From contig JAQWOH010000069.1 of NCBI GenBank assembly GCA_029245955.1, forward strand, positions 17,549 to 81,548: a DNA stretch of 64,000 bases, read 5' to 3'. Each line of letters begins with the position of its first letter. The first letter of the stretch is position 1. Below, piece after piece: positions 19,007 to 28,465 of this stretch. Made by a program: the position numbers and the translations under genes. This DNA is from Fuerstiella sp. (GTDB lineage Bacteria; Planctomycetota; Planctomycetia; Planctomycetales; Planctomycetaceae). A model generated the notes under the pieces. The model had not been told where the DNA came from, made no database searches, and worked only from the letters and a program-made list of their open reading frames with translations.

Positions 19007-19762
19007 ATGTATACCGCACGAAAAGAGTTCGTGGTAGTGATTGCCACCGTGGTGTTTTCAAACTGCATGTCCGTGCAGAACTTTGAACGATACCGGCCGC
19101 AGACTTTGACGTCTGGTCCGGTTACGCGGCCCCAGCTGCAGGATGTTCCGGCGCCCGTGCATGGCAGCGATCGAGTGCTGCTGGACGCGTTTAATGCGGT
19201 GATCGTCGTCGACGACGTGTCTCAGGTCGATCCGCAGAATGCCAATGCAGACGCTGTCGGCCTGGTTCGGCGGTTCGGCGACCATACGTCACCGGTGCAT
19301 TCCGCTGCCTTCGAAAGTGTCGTGCAGCAGCATCTGAAGCAGCCGGTTTCTCTGCGCAGCCTGAATCAGCTCTCCCGCGATATCATCAACTTCTATCGAC
19401 ACAATAAACAGCCGGTCGTGGACGTGGTGATTCCCGAACAGAAGATCACCGGCAGAACCGTTCAGATTGTCGTTACGGAATCGAAAATTGGTGAAGTCAT
19501 TGTGCAGGGCGGCTGCTACTTTGATCCTTGCATGGTTTCAAAGTGGGGCGGGTGTACTCGACAAGGCAGCCGTATCGACGACCCGTGGATTGAAAACGAT
19601 CTGTTCTGGCTGAATCAGAATCCGTTTCGCAATGTCGGCGTCGAATTGAAGCCCGGTGCGCAGCCGGGAACCACCCACCAGTTGCTGAAACAGGACGCAA
19701 AGCGTGGTGGCCAGACGCGCAGCTGGAGACAACCGGAGTTTGTTCGTAAGGGGACAACTTGA
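19007..19762 (+). pseudogene. Truncated POTRA-domain protein (ShlB/FhaC-like transporter without barrel)
   Basis: The 251-residue product has a signal-like start (FVVVIATVVFSNC), a linker, and a POTRA_2-type domain around residues 95-185 (LRSLNQLSRDIINFYRHNKQPV, then QIVVTESKIGEVIVQG). The next segment, FWLNQNPFRNVGVELKPGAQPGTT, normally leads into the outer-membrane beta-barrel of two-partner-secretion or BamA-like proteins. Here the similarity stops after Thr and the frame ends within 27 residues, with no barrel in the following 500 bp. I therefore call a 3'-truncated gene. A free-standing periplasmic POTRA adaptor is the alternative. Confidence 0.6.
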
Positions 19763-20261
19763 GGTTGTTAATATTGTGTGTGCGGTCGGCGGCGACGCCT
19801 TAAGCAACTGATTTTCACCGCAATGTAGGAATGCTGAGACAGAGGGGCCCGAATCTCCATTTTCTTACAGTGTTGTCATAAGAGATGGCCAGGGCAAAGT
19901 TACCGGCTTTTTACAGCAAAGGCCGCAATTCGCACTCGATCTCAGCTGCCTGCGGGCCTGATCTGTGGGTCACGGCGCACTGGTTTTAGACACACCTCCC
20001 AGCCGTTTTCAGGTACGGACGCCGCCTTGCATCTGAGGCCAAAGTGGATCAGGCCGATGGCTGACCAGCGTTCTCAGTGGCAGGAAATGGTGCCGGAATG
20101 CCCAAAAACACGGCCGACAATATTTGGAAACACTGGTTGAAATCTGAATTTCGTTGTACATTTAGATAGTCGATGGTGTCATCTGCCGATTTTTACTGAC
20201 AGATTCCCTTCGCAGACTGCACTGACTTATAGATGCCGAGCCGTTTTCAGCAGGTTATTCG
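19763..20261. other. Gap downstream of the truncated POTRA gene
   Basis: About 500 bp where a barrel-coding region would be expected. I could not find barrel-like sequence in any frame, so the missing part seems deleted rather than frameshifted. Confidence 0.45.
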
Positions 20262-20882
20262 ATGACCATTTCCATGACGGACTATTTCCGGACGCGCAAA
20301 GCTGACCGGAAAAAGGAAACTCGGTACCTGAACGTGATCAACAAGGACAGTTGCACGTCGTGTAATTCCTGTGCCACGGTCTGCCCTGTGGACTGCATTT
20401 ACGAGGTTGTCAGTCCGGTCCCGTCGGAAAGCTATCACCAGATCGACACGTCTCGCTGTATTGGCTGTCAGATGTGTTATCGATCGCCCAACGACAGCAG
20501 CGAATTCTATCAGCTGACGATCTGCCCGTGGAACGCCATCGACATGCTTCGCAATCCCAACGTGAAGCCTGATGAAAATTCGGTGCTGGAACCCTATTAT
20601 CGGGGATCCACAGACGACATGCCGTGGACCAAGCTGGAAGAATACGCTTACCAGTTGTTTCTGGACGGTGAAGTTTTCATTCCTGCTGACGATGAAGCCA
20701 TGCACGGCTACTTCCACATCCTGCAGGAAGAGTCATGGATGTACAGCGAAGAAGACAACGTTGGCTTTGTGCAGGAAAACGTGGACAAAGGCGATGATGC
20801 CTTTCGCTACAGTGCCACAACCGCCGGTCGTGACTTGCTCGATGTCATTTTTAATGACTATGAGCGAATCTTCATGGACTGA
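20262..20882 (+). CDS. Ferredoxin-like protein with two [4Fe-4S] sites
   Basis: A 206-residue cytosolic electron carrier or oxidoreductase subunit. The first cluster motif is CTSCNSCATVCPVDCIYE (C-x2-C-x2-C-x3-CP). The second is CIGCQMC with its fourth Cys displaced to TICPWNAID, about fourteen residues later, an insertion compared with compact ferredoxins. Each site can hold a [4Fe-4S] cluster. The remaining 110 residues are acidic and unlike a known catalytic domain. It is convergent with trxB and has no obvious redox partner in the neighbourhood, so its electron donor and acceptor are unknown. Confidence 0.85.
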   Translation: MTISMTDYFRTRKADRKKETRYLNVINKDSCTSCNSCATVCPVDCIYEVVSPVPSESYHQIDTSRCIGCQMCYRSPNDSSEFYQLTICPWNAIDMLRNPNVKPDENSVLEPYYRGSTDDMPWTKLEEYAYQLFLDGEVFIPADDEAMHGYFHILQEESWMYSEEDNVGFVQENVDKGDDAFRYSATTAGRDLLDVIFNDYERIFMD

Positions 20883-21018
20883 AGTGATCTGTTTTGCGTG
20901 GCCGGGGTTGCAACGAGGTACGAGTGAAGCCTCGGGACCCGAATGCGCTGCTGCTGTTCTCAGGTAAATTCCGGGGCTTGTTTCGCGGGCTCAGTTCCGG
21001 ACACCCCCGCAGCTGTTC

Positions 21019-22071
21019 TTACTCCAGCCCCTGTGCGGTCAGCCAGCGTTCTGCATCCAGAGCAGCGGCACATCCAGTTCCCGCGGCTGTGACCGCCTGC
21101 TTGTAGTGGTCATCGGCGACGTCGCCGGCCGCAAAAACGCCATCCACGCTGGTGTTTGTGCGATGAGACACAGGCCAGATCAGATATCCCTTGTCGTTTG
21201 TCTGCAGCTGACCTTTCAGAAAGTCAGTATTAGGTGTGTGACCGATGGCTGCAAAATAGCCGGTGACATTCAGTTCTTCCGTCTTATCGGGATCGACGGT
21301 GCTGCGGATGCGAACTCCGGTGACGCCATTTTCTTCGTCGCCCAGGACTTCGTCAATATTTGAGCTCCACTTGACCGTAATCTTCTCATTGGCCAATGCT
21401 CGGTCGGCCATGATCTTACTGGCTCGGAACTTGTCTCGGCGATGCACGATATAGACAGTGGATGCATACTTCGTCAGGAACGTGGCTTCTTCCATCGCGC
21501 TGTCGCCTCCCCCCACAACGACCAGTGGCTTGTCGCGATATCGCGGCATGGCTCCGTCACAGACGGCACAGGCAGACACGCCCATGTTCTTGAACTTTTC
21601 TTCCGATTCGAGGCCCAGATAGTTGGCTCGCGCACCCGTTGCGATAATGACTGCGTGGCTCTCGAATTCGGTGCCACCCAGACTTGTCAGCTTGAAAGGG
21701 CGTTCCGACAGATCCACAGCGGCAATGTCGTCTGTGATGATGCGTGCCCCGAAGTTGATGGCCTGCTGCCGCATCAGTTCCATCAGCTCCGGCCCGGATA
21801 CGCCCTCTTTGGCGTGTGGAGCCATGTATTTGCGTTTCTTTTCGTCGATGGAATCATCCAGATACGCCGTCAGATCGCCCGATGGAAATCCCGGATAGTT
21901 TTCGACTTCTGTTGTTAAAGCCAGCTGACCCAGCGGCAGCGTGCCCTTCAGGCGATTGTCCTCATTGAAGGCGCCTTCGTAGACCACCGGCTCCAGATTG
22001 GCTCTGGCGGCGTAGATGGCGGCTGTCCATCCGGCGGGGCCGGATCCGATGATTGTGATTCGTTCTGACAT
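21019..22071 (-). CDS. trxB: Thioredoxin-disulfide reductase
   Basis: Reduces thioredoxin with NADPH through FAD and a redox-active disulfide, in the cytosol. ATG 22071 is chosen: AGGGACG precedes it and ITIIGSGPAGWTAAIYAA (FAD fold) begins four residues later. The redox motif CAVC lies in SACAVCDGAMPRYR. The NADPH site is VVVGGGDSAMEEATFL, followed by VYIVHRRDKFRASKIM. The C-terminal GVFAAGDVADDHYKQAVTAAGTG completes the FAD site. The 350-residue length is somewhat longer than classic bacterial TrxB but usual for planctomycetes. An in-frame ATG 20 codons upstream adds residues with no family support. Confidence 0.95.
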   Translation of the reverse strand: MSERITIIGSGPAGWTAAIYAARANLEPVVYEGAFNEDNRLKGTLPLGQLALTTEVENYPGFPSGDLTAYLDDSIDEKKRKYMAPHAKEGVSGPELMELMRQQAINFGARIITDDIAAVDLSERPFKLTSLGGTEFESHAVIIATGARANYLGLESEEKFKNMGVSACAVCDGAMPRYRDKPLVVVGGGDSAMEEATFLTKYASTVYIVHRRDKFRASKIMADRALANEKITVKWSSNIDEVLGDEENGVTGVRIRSTVDPDKTEELNVTGYFAAIGHTPNTDFLKGQLQTNDKGYLIWPVSHRTNTSVDGVFAAGDVADDHYKQAVTAAGTGCAAALDAERWLTAQGLE

Positions 22072-22358
22072 GTTGTCGTCCCTGAAATATGACCGTCTGG
22101 CGGCCGTATCAGTTGATTTAGTCACCCGCACTTAGACGTGAATTGGGGCAGTTTACAAATTGTCGCAGTCGATACTGGCGGGTCGGAGCTTTGAAACTGC
22201 ATTCGAAAGATGTCTTCGTGGCCACCAGTCAGCGTGACACGCTGTCGTTGTGCGGCGGAAAGATACCTGAGCCGATCCGCGCAGACAACGGTGTGGAGCC
22301 ATCGAACCCGGCAATCCGGAAGTTCACCCTGTGGGGCGAAATTCAGCAGCGCAGCAAG

Positions 22359-22386
22359 AAAGGCGACTGGCACAGCAGTCGCCTTT
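22359..22386 (-). terminator. Intrinsic terminator for the secreted Tyr/Gly-rich protein gene
   Basis: Perfect 10-bp arms (22359-22368 and 22377-22386, AAAGGCGACT/AGTCGCCTTT) with an 8-nt loop lie 31 bp past the stop of the leftward gene. Read leftward, the stem ends in CCTTTCTTG, a short U-rich tail. Confidence 0.7.
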
Positions 22387-22417
22387 GCTGATCCTCACGT
22401 ACTGAATGGCCAGAAAC

Positions 22418-23398
22418 TTACAGTCGAATTCGACCGTTTGGCAGCGGCACTGAGATCCAGCGGGGCGGCTGTTGTTCCTGCCGACTGGAAGATACCAGCG
22501 TTGGGCCGCTGCGCATGTCGCGCGCTTCGCCTGCCAGTCTGGGCATTGACATCACGTCTGCATGACTGCTGCGAAATGAGTGGGTTACGGAAGATCTGTC
22601 AATGACACGATCCGGGCTCAAAAAGTCCCTGACGTCGGCCTTGCCCCCCAGCCCTGTGTTGCCCTGTTCGGTCGCCGATGTATCCTCCTTAGTTGAGTCG
22701 TCGGTCGCATCTTCATCGATCGGAGTGCTGACTGGCGGCTTGTTGGTGTCACGGTTCAGCGGATCAAACGTATTTGGCGGAACCAGCCCTGAATCATCCG
22801 CAGTGTCGTCGCCAAACAGTGCTGGCGGAGCAGACGTGTCGTCTGCTGACGTATCGTTGCCAGCGGGATTTCGTGGTTTGGTCCAGTCGATGCCTGATGA
22901 CGATGGCGGAGCGGAGAAGTCGCCGCTGGGGGCTGTATCATCAGTTGGAGCGGCATCGTACGTTGAGTCTGACGCATCATTATCTGCCGGAGCAAAGGTA
23001 CGGCCTGAATCGTCAGCGTTGATGTCCGTGTCCGGTTTTCCAGATGTTGAACTGGAGCTATTCGGGCAGCAGGCGGGGACTCTGCAGCCGCCGTATCCCG
23101 CCGTCGTAACGCAAGTACTGCATCCTGTATTACAGCTGCTGCACGATGCTGCGGTTCCACACGTTCTGCAGGCAGAATTGAAACTGCCGTACCCCGCGTA
23201 ACTATAGCCGCGATATCCGTAGCCGGCGTATCGATAATTGTTGTAGCCGAAGAACGAACGCGGTGCGTAGGCATAGCCGGCTCCCCAGCCTCCGTAGCCC
23301 GCTCCGTATGTTGGGTAATAAGGGAACAGGCACCAGGCAGATGCAGATGGAGCCAGCAGCAGCCAGAAGGCAATGGCTGAAAAGTAAATCTGTTTCAT
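22418..23398 (-). CDS. Secreted Tyr/Gly-rich and Cys-rich protein, unknown function
   Basis: No named family is recognised. ATG 23398 is preceded by GAGG and begins a clean signal peptide, MKQIYFSAIAFWLLLAPSASA. The mature protein opens with about 55 residues of Gly-Tyr repeats (GAGYGGWGAGYAYAP and similar), then about ten closely spaced cysteines (CRTCGTAASCSSCNTGCSTC), then a long Asp/Ser/Thr-rich acidic region that is probably disordered, and a short basic end. Gly-Tyr with Cys clusters suggests an adhesive, structural or cross-linked cell-surface component. The total is 326 residues. Confidence 0.75.
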   Translation of the reverse strand: MKQIYFSAIAFWLLLAPSASAWCLFPYYPTYGAGYGGWGAGYAYAPRSFFGYNNYRYAGYGYRGYSYAGYGSFNSACRTCGTAASCSSCNTGCSTCVTTAGYGGCRVPACCPNSSSSTSGKPDTDINADDSGRTFAPADNDASDSTYDAAPTDDTAPSGDFSAPPSSSGIDWTKPRNPAGNDTSADDTSAPPALFGDDTADDSGLVPPNTFDPLNRDTNKPPVSTPIDEDATDDSTKEDTSATEQGNTGLGGKADVRDFLSPDRVIDRSSVTHSFRSSHADVMSMPRLAGEARDMRSGPTLVSSSRQEQQPPRWISVPLPNGRIRL

Positions 23399-23850
23399 AA
23401 CACGCCTCGACCGCGACAAAACTATGTATTGGGTTCCCTGGCAATCTGCGGGTTCCCGGGGGGATCCTTTAACTGCCTGTTCTGTATCATTTGTACCGGT
23501 CTCGGATACGTATTGTCAAACAGTCGTCCGTGTAATCTGAGCAGTCCCCTGTTTTCCCTGTGCCGGCTGGTAGCCAGTTCGTTATTCGACACTTTGGCAA
23601 CGTTGTTTGTGAGGCAATGTCCTGCGCAGCCGGGGCGCCCACCGGGACATGGGGGAAACTCACGGACCCCGGTCATACCTCTCCCGTTCGCGCGACAATT
23701 GGCTTTGAGGTGTTTTTCGTTTTCTGTCGAAATACGGCCATACGCAGTGGTTCCGGTTCATCATTAGGTGGGTGTGTGACGGACCATGACTTTACCTTGC
23801 ACTTCCAGGGAAACCAGGTTCGGTGGCTGACGCAATGGCTCAAATCAATC
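23399..23850. other. Gap before the broken nuclease-family gene
   Basis: An open + strand frame from 23560 runs into the downstream gene, but its first 97 codons show no family similarity, so I treat this region as non-coding. Confidence 0.45.
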
Positions 23851-25111
23851 ATGGTGTTTTACTCTCGTCTGAGCATGTGGCAGCAATTTAACGTTGCCTT
23901 CTGGAATCTGCCGAATCTGTTTGATATCGAAGGCTCAGCGATCGCCTCCGATCTGGAATTTACGCCGGTCAACGGATGGGACAAGCAGGCGTTTCAGGAC
24001 AGGATTTCCAATCTGGCTGAAGTTCTTCGTCTGATGTTTGACGAGCGCGGGACGAATCTGCTGGGGCTGTTTGAGATTGAGAACGAGCGTGTTACTGACA
24101 TTCTGACCAATGTGATCGGGCGGGACGATTATGCTCCGGTATACGTTGACCATCCGGGGCATCGATACGTCGTTGATTTATTCCGGGAAACTCTTTGAAC
24201 TGGATGAATCAAAGACTCGAAGACATCTGGTGCATCTGCGATATCCGACGCGCAAGATCTTCGCTGTGCAGCTGAAGGTTAAACAGAACAACTCAGCACT
24301 GGCGGTTTCGGTCAACCACTGGCCATCGCGCCGAAGCGGACGTCTGGAAACGGAGCCATTTCGGATGACCGTCGCCAGCCATTGTGGTCAGATTGTTGAC
24401 CGCCTTCTGAAGCTGTCCCGGCGAGACTACCTGCAGATTAAAGACAACGAACCATCGTTACACGGGCTGAATATCGCATGGGATTGAAACGTGCTGCTGA
24501 TGGGTGACCGGAATGGCGAGCCGTGGGATCGCAGCGTGATGGAGTTGCTGAATGCCGATTTTTCTATGGACCGTACTGAGGAACCCATCCGATGTTCGCA
24601 GGGCAGTCTGCCGTCGTACAGGTCGTATGCATCTTGGTCGCTCTGTCTTTACAATTCGATGTGGTCGCTGCTGAACCGGCCCGACCAGGGAACGTCTTAT
24701 TTTTCTCAGTCGACGCAGTCGATGATGATACCGGACCAGTTTCTGCTGTCGCGCGGGTTGCTGTCTGATCGGCACGGGTGGCAGGTACGCTGTACTGAGG
24801 CGGGCGTCCCGGAGGTTGAGATTTTTCGGCCGGACATGATGTCGACCCGTAAATGGCGACCTCCTGAATTTCAGCGTGAAAACCACATCGGGTATAGTGA
24901 TCATTTCCCGATCACAACCACGCTGGAATGCCCACGCCGCTTGCGTCTGAGGTCGGCGTCACTGTTTGGGGCCCGGGTTTCCTGCTGTTACGGGAACTCG
25001 TATTGGTCTGAGGACCGGCTGTCCCGTAGAATTCAGAGACGGCTCAGAAGCCGTGTTGAACATTCATGGACGAATGTGCCTTTTAATTGTTCACCTGTTG
25101 CCGGAGGCTGA
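23851..25111 (+). pseudogene. Endonuclease/exonuclease/phosphatase-family protein, broken by a frameshift and an in-frame stop
   Basis: Three successive open segments together cover one domain. The first (from ATG 23851) has FNVAFWNLPNLFD and GLFEIENERVTDIL, the metal-binding Asn and Glu strands. A shift near 24150-24170 moves to the frame reading IDTSLIYSGKLFELDES and AVSVNHWPSRRSG. A TGA at 24485-24487 interrupts this frame just before VLLMGDRNGEPWDRSV, the catalytic Asp-Asn strand. The domain ends with IGYSDHFPITTTLE, which holds the catalytic Asp-His pair. All core motifs survive, so the decay is recent or the sequence has errors. The stop at 25109-25111 is just before the next gene's GTG. 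Confidence 0.85.
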
Positions 25112-25113
25112 TT

Positions 25114-25965
25114 GTGAACCGAATTCTTATCGTTGGTATTGACACCGTTGCCGGCCGTTCGCTCGCAGAACAACTCTCCGGTACCTTTAATGTTACGGGA
25201 CTATGGTTCAGTACGCCAACGACCGTTTCCGGCTGTGCGGTCGCACGGGTGAACAAGACGGCGTTAAATGAATATCTTGTCGATGCTGCGACAATTATCT
25301 TTTGCGGTGCGGCATCACAGTCGTCGTGGAATCGAAGCTTTGGAACGTTCCGCCCGGAAGAAAAATGGCTGACCCCATGCGTCCTGGCCGCCAAGGCATT
25401 CGGTAGTCGTATGGTCTTCGTGTCCAGCGACGCCGTATTTGCCGGACCGTGGGTTTTTCACGATGACGACAGCATGGTGCACTCTGAGGAATCTTCTGCT
25501 CAACAGTTGCGAGGATTCGAATCCGAGGTACAGGCCCTGACAGATTCGTTGATCGTCCGCACAAATATTGTCGACAGCGAGGGAGTTGTTCAGCAGGCGT
25601 TGCGGGCTGTTGAGAACGGCCGAACAGTTTCCGTGGATGCCTGCACCTATGCGACGCCGGTTGCTCAGGACGAATTCGCTTCGTCGCTGGTCGAATGTCT
25701 GAAGGCCGGTATGAGGGGCTACGTTAACATCGCGGGAGCTGAACGAACCAGTGCATTTCAGCTTGTCACCATATTGGCCACGAATCTGGAATGTGATACC
25801 CGGCGAGTGGTGGCAAAGTTTAGTGCTGATCAGCCTGTGGAACGATCGCTCAGATGTCTGCGTCTGCGCAACGAACTCAACAAACGTTCGTCGCTGCTGA
25901 AGGACACGGTTGAGCACCTGGCGGATTCCGTGACAGCTCGGCGTCAGCAGGTGACGGCAGCGTAG
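25114..25965 (+). CDS. RmlD-like NAD(P)-dependent sugar-nucleotide reductase
   Basis: Probable short-chain reductase of the dTDP-4-dehydrorhamnose reductase type. The start is decided by a GGAGG six bases before the GTG at 25114, giving 283 residues. The Rossmann opening is RILIVGIDTVAGRSLAEQL, a GxDxxAG variant of the usual GxxGxxG. MVFVSSDAVFAG carries the conserved SSD block, and VRTNIVDSE and YVNIAGAERTSAFQL match later RmlD strands. The Tyr-x3-Lys catalytic pair is not obvious: the position after SDAVF reads DDDSMVHSEESSAQQLRGFE, without the usual Tyr and Lys. The enzyme may therefore have lost reductase activity or act only as a binding protein. Confidence 0.65.
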   Translation: MNRILIVGIDTVAGRSLAEQLSGTFNVTGLWFSTPTTVSGCAVARVNKTALNEYLVDAATIIFCGAASQSSWNRSFGTFRPEEKWLTPCVLAAKAFGSRMVFVSSDAVFAGPWVFHDDDSMVHSEESSAQQLRGFESEVQALTDSLIVRTNIVDSEGVVQQALRAVENGRTVSVDACTYATPVAQDEFASSLVECLKAGMRGYVNIAGAERTSAFQLVTILATNLECDTRRVVAKFSADQPVERSLRCLRLRNELNKRSSLLKDTVEHLADSVTARRQQVTAA

Positions 25966-26000
25966 CCGGTGACGGCAGTTCCGGTTCGCCTGCACACCAT

Positions 26001-27068
26001 TTACGGCATCATCTGATAGTCCAGCTGAAACTGGTGCTGGTTGACATCCGTTACGATTTTTGTTCCGCCGCAGAATTCGCTGACCTGCGGATTCCATGTG
26101 CGGACTTCGATTCGATTCTGCTGGGGCAGAAATCTCATCACGCGCTGGCCGTGGCTGCCGTAATCGGACAGGACTTCGTGGACAATGTTGCCGTTGTCGC
26201 CTTTTGATGACTGATGCATGGCCTGCGTGCGGCTCTGGTCTCCACAGCAGATCAGAAACAGGTTGGTGTGCCTGCGGAAACATTTGTCCCACATCTGCTG
26301 CGGCGAATTGCCTCGGTCACCGTGACATTTTTTCCATGTCATGCGGCCTTTCGGCGCGGTGAAAAAATCGTCCGCATCTTTGGGTTTGTCACGTGGCCCA
26401 AGGCCCATGTGTGTCGTGATGATCGCCCTTCGACTGGCATGGCGTTCAAGCACCGCGTCCGCCCACGCCAGCACATCATCCGGGGCATTGCATTCCAGGT
26501 GCAGAATGATGAAGTCGAGGGATTCTGCGGAAAACAACTGAAAGCTGTTTGCGTTGTTTCCGGAGGTGGCCGACTGCCCGGCCGGACTGCGGAAACAGCC
26601 GCCATACCAATTGAAGTCTGCAAACCGTGATGCCGGAAAATACGTCTGAAACAGCGTTGAATCACCCGACCGGACCATGTCATGGTTCCCGACCGATATT
26701 CCGTACGGCACGTTGCCGTGCAGCCGGTTCATCATCTGCTGCGCGACCGACCACTGCTGATGGTTGTTGACGTCGACGATATCACCAACATGAGTTGCAA
26801 ACACGATTCGCTGACGCTGTACATTGCTGGCAATCCAGTCGACGTACCCTCGGAAGACTTCGTTCGTGACGATCGTTTTCCCTGGTGTGTCGGAACCCTG
26901 TTTGGCGTCGCGATAGTGCTGCGTGTCCGGAATGACGGCAACGGTGAATGTTCCTTCCGGGGCTGCCGGAAAATCAGCCGCGCTCATACCGTCCGCGCAG
27001 AAGAGAACACACAGAGAGGCGAATGTGCCCCAAAGTGGCACCTGGAAATCAAGAGACATGTGTTTCAT
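26001..27068 (-). CDS. Secreted calcineurin-like metallophosphoesterase
   Basis: A 355-residue exported phosphoesterase. A signal peptide covers about residues 1-30, and the domain starts with TVAVIPDTQHYRD, giving the first metal-binding Asp and His. ATHVGDIVDV supplies the GDxxD motif, ISVGNHDMV the GNHD motif, and TTHMGLG a later His. Its ATG overlaps the TAA of the upstream sulfatase by one base (TAATG), so the two are translated in tandem and probably act on the same substrate class. That suggests a role in removing sulfate and phosphate groups from an extracellular polymer, an inference from position alone. Confidence 0.88.
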   Translation of the reverse strand: MKHMSLDFQVPLWGTFASLCVLFCADGMSAADFPAAPEGTFTVAVIPDTQHYRDAKQGSDTPGKTIVTNEVFRGYVDWIASNVQRQRIVFATHVGDIVDVNNHQQWSVAQQMMNRLHGNVPYGISVGNHDMVRSGDSTLFQTYFPASRFADFNWYGGCFRSPAGQSATSGNNANSFQLFSAESLDFIILHLECNAPDDVLAWADAVLERHASRRAIITTHMGLGPRDKPKDADDFFTAPKGRMTWKKCHGDRGNSPQQMWDKCFRRHTNLFLICCGDQSRTQAMHQSSKGDNGNIVHEVLSDYGSHGQRVMRFLPQQNRIEVRTWNPQVSEFCGGTKIVTDVNQHQFQLDYQMMP

Positions 27069-28465
27069 TATTCATACGTCGTAAGCACTTTGCGTTCCGT
27101 GACTTTCCACCAGTCGGCCAGCTTTGCTGCCAGGTGAGCCACAACGTCCGGGTGATTGCCGGCGAGGTTTCTGGTTTCGGTCGGATCGGCGATCAGATCG
27201 AACAGTTGGGGACGACCGTCACCCCCGGAGTGAACGACTTTGTAACGATTCAGCTGGCCGTCATACGTAAGCAGCAGTTTCCATTTCCCCTCAATCACCC
27301 AGCGATACAGCAGTGATGCCTGAGGGTTGTCCACGTCTTCAATATCGTGAGCGAAACTTTCACCAAATAACGCGTCGCGGCCCAGTGGTTTTTCATTGTT
27401 GATCACCGGCAGCAGATCAATGCCGGGAAGTTGATCCGGAACTTCGGCACCTGCTGCTTTCAGCAATGTCGGCACCAGGTCAATACTGCTGACCACTTCG
27501 CCGCGTTCTGACGGTTTAATCGTTCCGGGCCAGCACACCATGATGGGAGTTCGCGTTCCTCCATCATTAGGAGACTGCTTGGATTTGGGAGCGAACGACG
27601 GTCGCCATCCTTCCGGCACCTGAACATCAGGAGTGCGTTGAATCCAGCCATTGTCGGTCACATACACAATCATGGTGTTGTCCGTCACACCGGCCGTATC
27701 CAGGTGATCCATCAGTTCGCCACAGGTTTCGTCGAACCAGTCGCACATGGCGTAATATTTGGCCAGAGAGACATGCCGACCGTCTTTGCTGTACTTCTTC
27801 AGCAGGCGTTTAGGGGGGTTGTGAGGCGTGTGGGGCAGAAACGGTGCGTACCACAGAAAGAAGGGCTTCTTCTGTTCGACTGCACTATCTACAAAATTCA
27901 GTACGGGAGCCATGCCCGTACGGCCGATTTTCAGGCCGTCGTCGCCGTGCCGACCTCCTTTCTCCGGGAACCCCCGGGTCATGCCGTGAGTGAATCCACC
28001 TCGCTTGAAACTGCCTTCCCACCACTTGCCGCTCTGGTGACTTAGATAGCCCCGGCGTGACAGTAATTCAGGAACGGTGTCGAAACGGTCGAGCTTTGCA
28101 ATCAGACGAGCTCGCAGTTTCGCATATTCTTCGGGCGTGATTGACGGGTTGGGGGACGGGTCGTTGCCGGTGATGCCGTGTTGATGCGGGTACAGACCTG
28201 TGATCATTGTTGCCAGGGAAGGACGGCACAGCGCCACCGGCACGTAACCTCTGCGGAACACAGCGCTCCGGGCAGCAAGGCGGTCAAGGTGGGGCGTTTG
28301 GATGTCCGGATGTCCCATGAATCCATAGTCGGTCCATGTCTGATCGTCGCTGATGATCATGACGATGTTCGGAGGAGAATCATCAGCCTGCAGCGGTTTT
28401 TCGAACCCCGGGACGACCAGGCAAAGAACGGAGACAACCAGAAACTGAATTCGAGTGAGTGCCAT
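27068..28465 (-). CDS. Secreted sulfatase
   Basis: A 465-residue arylsulfatase-like enzyme, exported through an N-terminal signal peptide (FLVVSVLCLVVPGF). The metal site starts with NIVMIISDDQTWTDYG. The formylglycine motif is C80-R-P-S-L in ALCRPSLATMITGLYPHQHG, with Leu instead of the more common Arg at the fifth position, a variant seen in some sulfatase subfamilies. VYVTDNGWIQR carries the DN metal-binding pair near residue 265. The C-terminal LFDLIADPTETRNLA is typical. It leads a two-gene operon with the metallophosphoesterase (TAATG). No sulfatase-maturing enzyme is in the window. Confidence 0.93.
   Translation of the reverse strand: MALTRIQFLVVSVLCLVVPGFEKPLQADDSPPNIVMIISDDQTWTDYGFMGHPDIQTPHLDRLAARSAVFRRGYVPVALCRPSLATMITGLYPHQHGITGNDPSPNPSITPEEYAKLRARLIAKLDRFDTVPELLSRRGYLSHQSGKWWEGSFKRGGFTHGMTRGFPEKGGRHGDDGLKIGRTGMAPVLNFVDSAVEQKKPFFLWYAPFLPHTPHNPPKRLLKKYSKDGRHVSLAKYYAMCDWFDETCGELMDHLDTAGVTDNTMIVYVTDNGWIQRTPDVQVPEGWRPSFAPKSKQSPNDGGTRTPIMVCWPGTIKPSERGEVVSSIDLVPTLLKAAGAEVPDQLPGIDLLPVINNEKPLGRDALFGESFAHDIEDVDNPQASLLYRWVIEGKWKLLLTYDGQLNRYKVVHSGGDGRPQLFDLIADPTETRNLAGNHPDVVAHLAAKLADWWKVTERKVLTTYE

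Noticed and set aside
22602..23201. + strand open frame of about 200 codons opposite the secreted Tyr/Gly-rich gene
   Set aside because: Ser/Val-rich antisense shadow of the biased sequence on the other strand; no start context.
24485..24487. TGA read as Trp or selenocysteine in the EEP-family gene
   Set aside because: A separate frameshift in the same gene and no SECIS-like hairpin noticed make simple decay more likely; intact genes nearby use TGA as stop.
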